From Clavelina lepadiformis (lineage: Eukaryota; Chordata; Ascidiacea; Aplousobranchia; Clavelinidae), in the NCBI RefSeq assembly GCF_947623445.1, contig NC_135243.1, positions 20,902,479-20,966,478 of the forward strand: a DNA stretch of 64,000 nt, in the 5' to 3' direction. Within the stretch, counting starts at the first letter, position 1. The number at the start of each line of letters is the position of its first letter. The translations under genes were made by a program, and so were the position numbers. The notes under the pieces are model-generated. The model made no database searches. It was not told where the DNA came from and saw nothing but the letters and a program-made list of their open reading frames with translations. Below, piece after piece: positions 50,721 through 61,203 of this stretch.

Positions 50721-52716
50721 TCGTGTACGAGTACCTGAGTACATGCGAAAGAATTTTCCTCCTCGACAATCAACTTTAGATAGATTTTTTTAAATGCTTT
50801 CTTTGTGTTTTTTTGAGTGATTTATGAGTAACTTTTGTGTTCTTTGAGTTATTTCCAACGTTCATATACATTACATGATTAACAACCGTGCACACTGAGT
50901 TTGTTTTGGTCATATGGAGACCTAAAGTAGATCAGCCGTTTATTGGAGCTTCCTGTTAACACGATTACTCGTCTTTCACCTTTGTATAACGCTTATGTCA
51001 TTAATACTGTATTGTAACCACCAGCCTAATTGTTAATGTTTATAGAATTTTATATTGGCTATTAAAAGAAGTAGAATAATGAAATAAAGAAGTGTAAAAG
51101 TTCTCTTTAGGAATGTCATTGACAACCGCATATTGTTTTCCTCAAGTAATGATGCTTTATAACATTCTTATTGGTGTGTTTGTGCTTAAAATAAACTACA
51201 AGTAATTGCAAGAAAACTGCCATTTAATAGAAACTTGACAGATAAATTACTATTTAAAATAAAAATTGTTTTCGCCAAACACGCTCGAATACTGTAGCAG
51301 GTGACACAAAACATATTCTTCCAATGACAAGTGAAGTACTTCGAGAAAAACAGCTTCATTCTCAGTATAACAAACTATTTGCTTTTCACTACAGTGACTA
51401 CATGATAATGTTTGCATTGTTTTAGAGATTTTGATAAGCTATGGTTTTAGGAAAATAAGGACTTAAAATGTATTAAGTCGTTAATTTGAAACTATTCAAC
51501 AAAAATGTTAATGCGATAATCAGTTACACTAACAATTAAATTGCACACATTTGAAACCCTTTATGGATCGAAGCATTCACAAACGCTAGACACAAATTTT
51601 GAACTACCACTGTTGTATACTATGAAAGGACTTTTATGTGACACAAAAAGCTCAACTTACAAGTCTGGTGATTTCTGAAGTAAACATGTATGTTTTGTAT
51701 TACGTATATGGCGTATAAGTGTTGTTTGTGGTTGCATTTTGTTCGTCGTTGCTCAGTGATTACTAAGATCTTCTATATGTATAAATACCTTGTTGATGTC
51801 ATGTGCTCCCAATGGGAGATTGAGAACTGGCATTCCCGATGGGAACCATGACGAAACGATGGCTGCTTTGTAATGACCTGCTAAATGTTCTTCATCACTT
51901 CAGTTTGACTATCAGGAAACTTTGGGGAGAACGTAATGCAATTAAATTTTTTACGTTAAACAGAAACCCAATGAGAACGCACAACCTACCTGAAACCATA
52001 CCTTGAAAAAGGGATAAAGGCGCCTTCCAGCGTCTATAGAAATGTCTCCAAATATACTTGTGCCAAAAGGCTGAATGTCACCTCCTACCAAATATACTTT
52101 GTTCGTACGTTTGCTTGTGGTGGTGAAAATATAAAATCGAATACGTTTTAAACACAATTCCTTTATACCAGCAAATATGTTGGTCTTTGATGTACACCAT
52201 GCAAAATTTATTGGTACGTTCTATGTTGCAAGAGCATTATTAACAATGACCATCGCAATATCAAGTTTCCGTTTAGCGTATACCTTAAAACTTTGCCGAA
52301 AATTGCTGTAAATAATGTCAATGTGATGCAGTTTCTAAAACGTTTTACTCAACCTTTTCATAATCATATATCGAACAGCTCGTTGATGTTAGGCACACGA
52401 ACACAATTTTGTTATTATGTCACATTAATGCACGCTTTATAATACGCCAGGTTTTTTAATCAAACGCTAAGTCATATTTATAACCAGTATTGTGATAAAC
52501 ATTGCATATCACAATTTTTTTGTCGCTCGGGAAAATGTTTCAAGGTTAGCAGTAAAAGCAGTTTTTATTTCCTTTTAAAATATTACAAAAGTGATGCCAC
52601 AATTGGCATTGAAAGGTTGAGATCATCTCTGTCATCCGCATAACTTTTGTATTTTGTTCCATAAACTTCACACTGTCGCATTTTTTTGTTCGGAAAATAT
52701 TTGTTTTAGGTTTCGC

Positions 52717-52927
52717 CTATAAATAGACGCGTTTTTCACATTGTTCGGTCATCTTGACATATCAATTTCTTGTAGAAGAGACGCAAAAAGTTTGAACCAA
52801 AATCACCGGTAAGTTTTTAAGCTGCGTGCAATGATAAACAGAAAAGTAGGCCTACGTTTAAAATTACTGTAATTAAGTAAAATAACTTATATAGAAGTTC
52901 AATAACTCATTTGATCAACTTTTTCAG
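52717..52927 (+). promoter_or_regulatory. TATA box, 5'UTR exon and 5'UTR intron of the 53 kb peptide gene
   Basis: CTATAAATAG lies at 52717-52726. The likely 5'UTR exon contains GTAGAAGAGA and TTTGAACCAAAA and ends at 52808 before GTAAGT. The acceptor TTTTCAG ends at 52927, 35 bp before the ATG. The same elements occur in the same order upstream of the 36.4 kb copy. Confidence 0.65.
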
Positions 52928-52962
52928 ATTTTACTCTTTAAACCCATCGGAAGAAAGATAAG

Positions 52963-53644
52963 ATGAAATCTCACCTGCTTTTTGCTTTGATGCTGGCTTG
53001 CTTCATGGCATATACTGCCGATGGACAATTTCCTTCATCTTCGCAAAGTTTGTATAAAATCTGACAATGTTATTTTATGAAAGTGGAAATATTAATATGA
53101 GTAATGCATTAAATTGTACAATTATGCTCATATACATATGCATGATACATTTGTAGCAAAAATCATTACCCATACTTTTCCTACGCACATTATTGGCAAC
53201 TTACAGGTAAAACTTTGTATATTTGGAAAAAATACACCTACTACGTTATAAAGAAATATTGCTACTGGAGATGCTGGTGCATAAAAACATTCCCATTTCT
53301 TCCTTCCCGGACAGAATGGGTATTTTCTTCATTTGTTATATCTAGTAGCATATTAACTTATACTAGTTAAGTATACTTAAAGTCTTTATTTACAGTGAAA
53401 TTGCTCGAATAGGCACTTGTGTAGCTATAGTATCGTATACGGTTAAACAAAAATCATTATGTCTGTAGGCCTACCAGTTTCAAATTATGATGAGATTGTA
53501 GAATAAACTTTTGTAACTTTACAATTCATAGAATTTAATGCTATCTTGTTTGCTTTTCAGGCGAGTAACAGCCGTTGCACCAAACAAAAACCTAGCCAGC
53601 GTTTCTCACCTGAAACAGTATACGACAGTCGAAGAGGTGACTAA
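52963..53644 (+). CDS. Secreted cationic Cys/aromatic-rich peptide precursor, copy 3 (93 aa)
   Basis: Exons: 52963-53047, 53207-53319, 53561-53644 (TAA). The signal peptide is MKSHLLFALMLACFMAYTAD then G. The core is KTLYIWKKYTYYVIKK followed by YCYWRCWCIKTFPF; exon 3 carries NSRCTKQKPSQRF and the tail SPETVYDSRRGD. Four cysteines lie outside the signal (C-x3-C-x-C, then one in exon 3), as in copy 1, which would allow two disulfides. Phases are identical to the other copies. Reading through the second donor would instead give a hydrophobic extension ending at a TAA; the conserved exon 3 argues for splicing. AATAAA follows near 53717. It lies in the spacer of the inverted duplication. An antimicrobial-like role is inference from layout and charge. 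Confidence 0.87.
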
Positions 53645-53936
53645 TTGGCCGTTTTATTGGCATCTACTTCACGGTTTACGAAAGCGGAAACTTCCTTTCA
53701 ATTGCTTTGTTAAAATGTAAATAAAATTTCTTGGTGAGCTGCATAAAAATACTTGTGTTCGTTTGATAAAAAAGGAGAAATTCTTCACACTTTACCAAAG
53801 CCAGGACACAGCATCACTTCAAGACATAAATGTTACATAAACTTTTAATCGCAATGCAAAATTTACGACAAAGCAACGACGAACAAAACACACCACAAAC
53901 AACACTTTGACATGTACGTAATAGGCTATAAAAAAT

Positions 53937-54749
53937 GGTGTACCGACACTTAATCACGCGACACTTAATCACCGACACATAATCACTAGGACATTTAATC
54001 ACGCGACACATAATCACGCGACTTTTAATCACGCGACTTGGGCACTTAATCACGCGACATTTAATCAAGCGATACATAATCACTTGGACAGCGCCTTTTT
54101 CTATACCTATAGCCTGCCGCTGTCTTACCGTTGTAAATCGTGATTATTTTAATTTAGCGGACATTACTATGACTAATAAAAACGGAAACCAAATCATAAC
54201 TGACGCTGATGCTGAACATAACCACGGCGGCAACAAAGAGTCGGCTTTGGCAAGACAGGCTATCAGTCAAATGAAGGTGAATATGGGTGAACTGTCAGCC
54301 AGTACAACCAACTCATCGGGTTTGTAAGCAGAGACTTGGAACCAGGTGTACTCATGGCGCTGCCAAAAAAGCAATCTTTGAAGCGGACATTGCAGAGAAA
54401 ACGTCGCGAACTGCAGACTGCACACTGTACGGCCGCTCTACATTCTGGACCTGGAAACAATCGTCTGATTCTTCTTGGCAGCAGGGTTCTGCTAGACGGT
54501 TTGGCCAGAGCGAAATTGTGGCTAGCTGATGGAACGTTCAAGGTTGTACCGTCTTTGTTCTTTCAACTGTACACAGTACATTTTGAACTTGTTTGTTTTT
54601 TCGTGTGTAGACATGCAATTTTCGATACTGTAAATGTGTGATTAAATGTCGCGTGATTAAATGTCCAAGTGATTATGTGTCGCGTGATTAAATGTCCTAG
54701 TGATTATGTGTCGGTGATTAAGCGTCGCGTGATTAAGTGTCACCAAACC
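53937..54749. mobile_element. Mutator-like (MULE) element with transposase remnant, 813 bp
   Basis: It is flanked by a perfect 9-bp duplication ATAAAAAAT (53928-53936 and 54750-54758). The ends begin GGTGTACCGACACTTAATCA and (complement) GGTTTGGTGACACTTAATCA, and both continue as arrays of CGCGACA-TTAATCA-like units (to about 54090, and from about 54640). The interior encodes a FLYWCH-like tail (DADAEHNHGGNKESALARQA near 54205) and, in another frame, the start of a MULE transposase core (ADGTFKVVPSLFFQLYTVH near 54530). The two are in different frames and most of the catalytic domain is absent, so this is a non-autonomous internal-deletion copy. The 212-bp element at 4065-4276 has the same two ends. 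Confidence 0.88.
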
Positions 54750-55658
54750 ATAAAAAATACTTGACATGTATTTAAAAAATGTATTGTTCATGACATCCAT
54801 GACATGTATTGTAAACTACACCAATCATCAAACTTGTAAGTTGAGCTTATTGCGTTACAAAAAAGCTTTTTTATAATATACAACAATCGTAGTTCAAATT
54901 TGAGTCTAGCAATGTGAAGACTTCGATCCATAAAGAGCTTCAAATGTGTGCAATTTAATTGTTAGTATAACTAATTATTGCATTACAAATTTGTTGAAAA
55001 GTTTCAACTTATTGACTTAATACATCTTTAGTTCTAATTTCCCTCAAACCATAGTTTACCAAAATCTCTAAAATAATGCAGAAATTATCATGTATAGTCA
55101 CTAGGCCTACAGTGAAAAGTAAATAGTTTGTTATCCTGAGAATGAAGCTGTTTTTCTTGAAGTACAACCCCGGTCATTGAAAAATATGTTTTGTGTCACC
55201 TGCTACAGTATGGGACGGTGTTTGGCGAAAAAAAATTTAATCTTGAGTTTTCCTGTCACATTTTCACTAAATGACAGTTTTCATATGATTACCTGACGTT
55301 TACTTTAAGCAGAAAAGCCACCAATAAAGATGTTTATAGAGTTTCTGTGCTTGAGGCCAACAATATGCGGTCGCCAATGACATTCCCTAGAGAACTTTTA
55401 CACTCATTTATTTCAATATTCCAATTCCTTTATTAGCCAATGTTACATTTTATAAATATTAATAATTAGTTAAATGTTTACAATGCAGTGCATAAATGTA
55501 TATATAATGTTTACAATGACATAAGCATTATATAAAAGTCAAAGACGAGTTTATGAGTTAACAGGATGCTTCAATATTATAAAAACTTGTAGAGAACAAT
55601 TATTATTTATAGCCTAATAGTTTATACAATGCTTTAAAGTCGGTCGTTCGGAGTGAGT

Positions 55659-56594
55659 AAGGTACCTGTACCAATTAAGGCCCACCTAACACTTTTTTGA
55701 AAATAACTCAAGAACCACAAATGAAAATAGACTGAAAAATCGTATTCTATTAGTGAGGGTATGTGACTACAACATATTAAAACCACAATACCTGACAACC
55801 CCTCAAAAAATTTTTTATAAACAAATTAAAAATTCCAAAAAAATGGGCCTTATTAGGAGCATAGGCTCCTAATAAGGCCCACCAATTTTGTGAATATTTT
55901 GATTCAAAACATGGCTGAAAAATCGTATTAAGCAAAAAAAACAAGACAGCAACCACCAATTTGTGTAAGACAACGACCAACAAACGTGGGTTGAAAACTT
56001 AAAGGAATGTGACACATCAGCATAGGTGCAGAAGGGGGGGGGGGGTCACCGGCACCCCTAACCGTCATTAAATAGGCAATTTTTGGGCAGTTCGAAAGTA
56101 TTTGAGCAATTTTTGGTACTTTTTCTGGCATATTTTGTAGCAAAGACCTTTTTTCTTTTTTGGGAGGATTAACCATCTTCAACCATCAAGCATATTGCAT
56201 GGGCCTTATAAGGCGCATGTGGCATCCACGAAAAAAATGTCACATTTTTATTATCAGAAAAATTTTTGCAAAAAAAAGTGCATTATCCTTTTCAATACTA
56301 AGTTGGTTGTTACATGAAAACTTCAGCCGGCTGACAACAGTTCATTTAACCGGCCAAATTCTCACTTACTTTTTTTCTAAATTAACAAAACCACTTTAAC
56401 TGCAAATATCAAATTTTTGTTGTGCTCTAGCGAATCGGTTGATCACGTGACAAGGATGAAATCTGGTAAACCATCATGAATTTATATTAGTTTCGTTATG
56501 TAGGGATAAAATTTTTCTTTTATTTGCACGGGTTTGCGAAATATGATCAATGGGCCTTATTAGGGAACCGGGCCTTATTAGGCACAGGTACCTT
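55659..56594. mobile_element. Unclassified inverted-repeat DNA element, 936 bp
   Basis: The left end is AAGGTACCTGTACCAATTAA and the complement of the right end is AAGGTACCTGTGCCTAATAA, both followed by GGCCC. The interior has repeated GGGCCTTATTAGG-type motifs, including an inverted pair near 55845-55885. A G-run next to CACCGGCACCCC at 56032-56058 may be a nested fragment. No coding domain was recognised. Confidence 0.65.
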
Positions 56595-57940
56595 ATATGT
56601 AATTGTCAAGACAAAATTTGTTTTCTTAGAAACGTCAAAGTTATAAAGATCAGCAGAACTTCAAAACACAAACAACTTTTTTTCTAAATTTGTTTTCCAA
56701 TTTCAAATTAACGTCATTCGCAAATAAATGTTTGAAGAAAACACATGGATTGCTTCAATGCTGCACCAAATTCCTAAACTCCTTCAAATCCAAAGTTATA
56801 TATAATTAAAACCTGTAGGCTTGAAGTAAACATCACAAGAAGCGGTAGGCCTATGCTAACCATCGGTTTTTCCAAAAGATTTTACAAAATAAGCAACGAA
56901 AGGTTTGCGGTGGAGTATGACAGCCAAAGCAAAACCACCAAGTAGATTGATTATATCTTTCCAATTTCATTTGCTTCAGGCTACCATTACTCAATTTATA
57001 TTTATGTGACACTGCAGATTGTTAACATCTTTCAAACGATTTTGGGAAAAATGTCACTCTAAAATTAGACTTCATGCATATAAAATCAAAATTATTTACG
57101 CTTGGAAATCTCCCTCTTTATAATTGGAATCACGTGATGACATAATGACACCAGTTGTAGTGTTTACGAATTTCTTTTTAAATAGTATAATGACATAATT
57201 CCTTTGCCTGCCGTATTTGGTTTTGAAGACCGTCCGTCAGACTATATTATGTATAGAAATTATATTATAGTTTAAAGTAGCGGCACGTGGTTAAAGTCAT
57301 TAAAAGGCAAATTTCCTTTCACAGCCGCCAAACTAAAACTTGCTGATTTTCAATCAGCAGCTATATAGTTATATTGCTCTAATCGCAGCATACTTGGTGA
57401 AAAATTGTATCAAAAATAATCTTATTAATCTTGTTTTATATGATGTCTTTGTTTCAAACTGTTACTTGTATGAATGACTTAATGTGAAAATGGTTTCGAC
57501 CGCTGTATTTTTCAAGAGTGATAAAGGTACAGGCCTTATCAAGCTGTCGTACAAAACTTCTCATAATGCGGTTACGGTACTGTCCAAGTGTAGGAGTTGA
57601 ACCCGTAGTAGAAAGTGTGGCACCTGCACTAACGAGATTTTTAACGTAAACACCGAATTTTTTCTATTTTTACCTTACTTTACGATAAACAAACAAAAGT
57701 TAATTAACAATTGCTGACGTTGGAAATTGCATCCTAGGCTATATTCATTCCTCTGGGTTTCCATATGTTTTAAAATTTTTTCTATTTACTAATTATAATA
57801 TGTATGTTTTTTTGCAATATGAATATGGTAATTCTATATTTTGGCTGAAAGCCTATCAGCGGCATGGCTTACTTAAAGGACAAAATCACCACTCGAGAAA
57901 TGCGCCATAAAAGAAAACCTGATGAAGATTTCCTAGACCA

Positions 57941-58018
57941 GCGGTTCCCAAACTGGGGTCCGTAACGCAGATTCAGATAGTCCGCAATGAGAATTACTCT
58001 TTAAAGCAGTTTCAGAGG
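57941..58018 (+). mobile_element. hAT-like terminal fragment at a deletion junction
   Basis: CAGCGGTTCCCAAACTGGGG followed by TCCG is a typical hAT terminus. It lies where the right arm passes directly from sequence matching about 47180 to sequence matching about 44430, that is, at the point where the BTB-containing interval is missing. The other terminus is not seen. Confidence 0.5.
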
Positions 58019-58230
58019 GTACACAACATGAGAGTTGCGCTATCCAAAACCAAACCAAACATTGGTGAGTTAATTGCAAGTAAAATATTTCATCAAAATA
58101 AGTTTATAAATGAACCGTGTTACCATGTAGTGGGAAATCCTACCCGTTCTGACATCCAATGTAATATGCTCAATATACATATCCTATGATTGTACAAAAG
58201 GTCTATCGTCTATTTATGTAATTTTTTTAG

Positions 58231-60576
58231 ATTAACTAGGATTCTCTTTATAAGGCATATATTGAGTGGACCAAGTATGACTTGGTAAATCGCAGTGCTC
58301 ATTCTCCTGACCTCTTTGCTAAGATAAATCTCAATATTCGTTCAAATAAAGTACTGGATGATTTGAATTTAAATGAGGTATATATTTTCAACTGGAATTA
58401 ATGAAGTCTTTTTGGATGTTTATCACTGTTCCTGAATATTACAGAAGCTGGTCATTGAAAATTGCCAGTGTTCAAAAATTCTTCGGAAAGAAATGACTCG
58501 TTGTGTCAGAAAAAAAGGTATCAAAATTACAAGGATGAATTACTCGTGCGATATGTGACCAAATTGTGTAACGTTATATGAACAGTAGAACCCCGGTATG
58601 TCGGTTATCGACGGGACCTTTGTCAAATGCTTGGGTTAGCAATTAGCATGGTGGCCGGTTTAGTGAAACAGAATGATATACATTGCAATAGAATAGAAAA
58701 AATTTCCGAACCCTGTTTAAGTAGCCGCAATACAGGGGTGGTCTGCGTTTCTACTGTACTTGGAAGTATCATTCGTGTCAATATGCATGTTTCTTGAGTA
58801 AACATTTAACTGGCTGCTTAACACAAACAATATATATATTGCAGATGGCCCAACATCGTTATTAATAGTTGGAGGCGAATCAATGTATGAAAAAGTCTTT
58901 GGAATTTTTAGTGTTTCCCAAGCACCGACAAAAACTTACCCGGTAATAACTGATATAATCAGTATCTATAACGCAAAGTTTCAAAGTTTGAAAACTAACA
59001 ATCCTATAACCAGATGCAAATTATCTTTTACAGAACATGGTTGTTGGAAGATCATGCTGTGGTGCAACGTTTCTTCAAGGCTTGCTTTATACAGTCGGTG
59101 GGACCACAGGTGAAGAAATTAACACCAGAACAAACCTTGTATCTTGTTTAAACCTGAAAAAGATGATTTGGAATGGAAAGATGTTGCTCCAATAAAAAAA
59201 ATAGATTTGGTCATGGGACGGCTATTTTAAATGGTTTGTTTCAATCTAATTCTGTTTGTTACTTACTTCTCTTTTGTATAACAAAACTATTGCATTTTAC
59301 TTCAATGACCAGAATGTCAAATGTACAAAATTAAACAACTGCTTCAGCGAAGTAGGAAAAAGAACATTTTAACACATATCACAACGAATGACGTATAATT
59401 GTAGATCATAGAAAAGGGCAAGCATTGTTTTCAGCAACCTGTTTAATATTTCATTGAAATGTTTCTGTTTTTTCAACAATAGTTATCTGCTTGCTAAATG
59501 CATGCACTGGCCTGTCTAGAACTCTTAAGCGTATTTTCGAAGCACTTGTAAAATACAAATATTCACAGATAAAATATACGTCACCGGTGATGTTGATGAA
59601 AACGGACTTTGTTTGCGCTGTGGAGAATGTTACAACCCAACTTCTAATGCTTGGACTAAGACATCAGCAATGAAACTGGCAAGAAGTACACATGCGCTTG
59701 CTGCTTGTAAAGGTGACAGTAGTAGTGGTTTCCACTCCTATAATATCAATAGCAAACATCAGCTCATGAAGCGATGTCTAAAATAATATGCAGACAAAGA
59801 GCGGTGCATTTAAGCGATAAACAATGACGATGTGATTTTGTATTTAGATACCTTTGCTTGTAGGTCATGTATATGCCATTGGTGGGCGCTCAAAAGATGA
59901 TAATGGGAGTCGACTTGTCTCTGTAGAACGTTACGATCCTGAAAGTGATAGTTGGGATGAAATTGCGCCCATGAAAATTTGTCGTAGCTGGCTAGCAGCT
60001 GTGCCTATGGATGACAACTATATTTATGCACTGGGTAAGTTGTTTCCACCATGGCAGGCCCCATATGTCAACACTAAGACATTTGTGATATCGTTTACAA
60101 AAATTTGTCCTTTTGTTGTATGTTTTTTCCTGAAACTCACTCATTTTATGGATCTAAAAAATAGGAGGAGAATCACGTGATGATAAAATTGAAAAAAGTG
60201 TGGAAAGGTATGACGTCATCACCGGTGAATGTAGCAATGTTAGCGCAATGCAGGAATCGCGGCATTGTCATGCTGCATCGGTTGTCCAGGGAAAGATTTA
60301 CACTGTTGGAGAGTGGGTTGGGTGATGATATTGTTACTGCATTCCATTACTTTCGGCATATAGTTAACTTGTTTGAAAAAACGTTCAAGAGAGATAAGTT
60401 TGAAATTTACCAGCCTGTTGTTGTTCCACCAACCACAAAACTATTGTTGCAGAGCTTGTCAGTCTGGTGTTATTTTGTGTTCACATGAATGTTACGACCA
60501 AACCACAGACGAGTGGTCCATGATCGATGATGAACTTGATGAAAACTTCATTAATCATGCACTTGTTGCAGTTTGA
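58231..60576 (+). pseudogene. Kelch-like gene, right-arm copy, decayed and lacking BTB
   Basis: Exons by comparison with the left-arm copy and the gene at 1-4468: 58231-58377 (147 nt, BACK; AYIEWTKYDLVNRSAHSPDL), 58445-58517, 58845-58942 (98), 59034-59233 (200), 59569-59712 (144), 59864-60034 (171), 60165-60312 (148), 60453-60576 (124, TGA). No BTB exons are present upstream. The 147-nt exon has TAG as its third codon, and the 200-nt exon is 2 nt shorter than its 202-nt counterpart because of two single-base losses, which breaks the frame. The later kelch exons remain open (YAIGGRSKDDNG, VERYDPESDSWDE). It is most likely a pseudogene; transcription is not excluded. Confidence 0.85.
58583..58756. 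mobile_element. Tigger/pogo-like MITE, right-arm counterpart
   Basis: It begins CAGTAGAACC, ends TTTCTACTG, and is followed by TA. It is the inverted counterpart of 43949-44121 at the same intron position and is therefore older than the duplication. Confidence 0.7.
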
Positions 60577-61203
60577 TTCAGTGATCTTGCTTTGTGATGT
60601 TATGATATAATGCTGTGATTGTCAGTATTTTTGATTCTGTATTTATGTAAGTTAAAATTCCTTTCTGATTTTATAAATTTCGTTTTTCATTCATTTTTAC
60701 TTTTATGTCAACTTCGTAATGCAATTGATGTCATGATTTGTTGATTTATGATTACCTCATCAATACTATTTTGTTCTGAAACGAAATCAATTTCAAAATG
60801 GTGCAATATTCATAATATACTGTTATTGTAATTTTTCTTTCTTCAATCACAATAGGCCGCTACTAGTCTTCAATAATATTTTTATGGCTTCATTTATTTG
60901 CCAAAAGTTGTTGGTAGTTATGGTCACATTTTATTTCTATGGATTGGCAAGCTTATTCCTATATCTTGTTTCTGATCTGATTTTTTGATATTGTGTTGAA
61001 CTCTGTCATATAATAAATCATTTTTCTGAAATTGCAAAAAATAAAATCTACAGAAACTCCCGCTTTGGTTGGCACAATCCAGTCTGATTCAAACCATCGG
61101 TAAAACAGCAATGGGTTGATATTCGGTGTAGAATTGATACAATAAATGACTATCAAGGAACGCTTTGTTGCAATGTCTATTGCTTTATTTCTCTTATGCG
61201 TAA

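Larger units (their letters stand above)
41498..51605. repeat. Left arm of a large inverted duplication
   Basis: This arm is inverted relative to 54890-61203. The outer end matches from about 41498 (complement of TTTATTTCTCTTATGCG near 61185) through the kelch exons. The middle matches at 47450-47660 against 57480-57670 and at 49770-49850 against 57105-57175. The inner end matches at 51300-51600 against 54895-55210. The arms differ by many substitutions and several large gaps or insertions, so this is an old event, not a recent palindrome or an assembly artefact. Confidence 0.85.
54890..61203. repeat. Right arm of the large inverted duplication
   Basis: It is inverted relative to 41498-51605. 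It includes the decayed kelch-like copy (58231-60576) and carries sequence absent from the left arm (the element at 55659-56594 and a hAT-like end at 57941). It lacks the interval that in the left arm contains the BTB exons. Confidence 0.85.

Noticed and set aside
50387-50773. Long minus-strand open frame (128 codons)
   Set aside because: It reads through a Tigger/pogo-like terminal region, including repeated GTGGATCCAC passages, and has no recognisable domain.
53940-54090. CRISPR-like array of short regularly spaced repeats
   Set aside because: The units are about 14-17 bp without unique spacers, are mirrored at 54640-54745, and form the ends of a Mutator-like element with a 9-bp target duplication.
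54263-54541. Minus-strand open frame of 92 codons
   Set aside because: It is antisense to the transposase remnant of the Mutator-like element.
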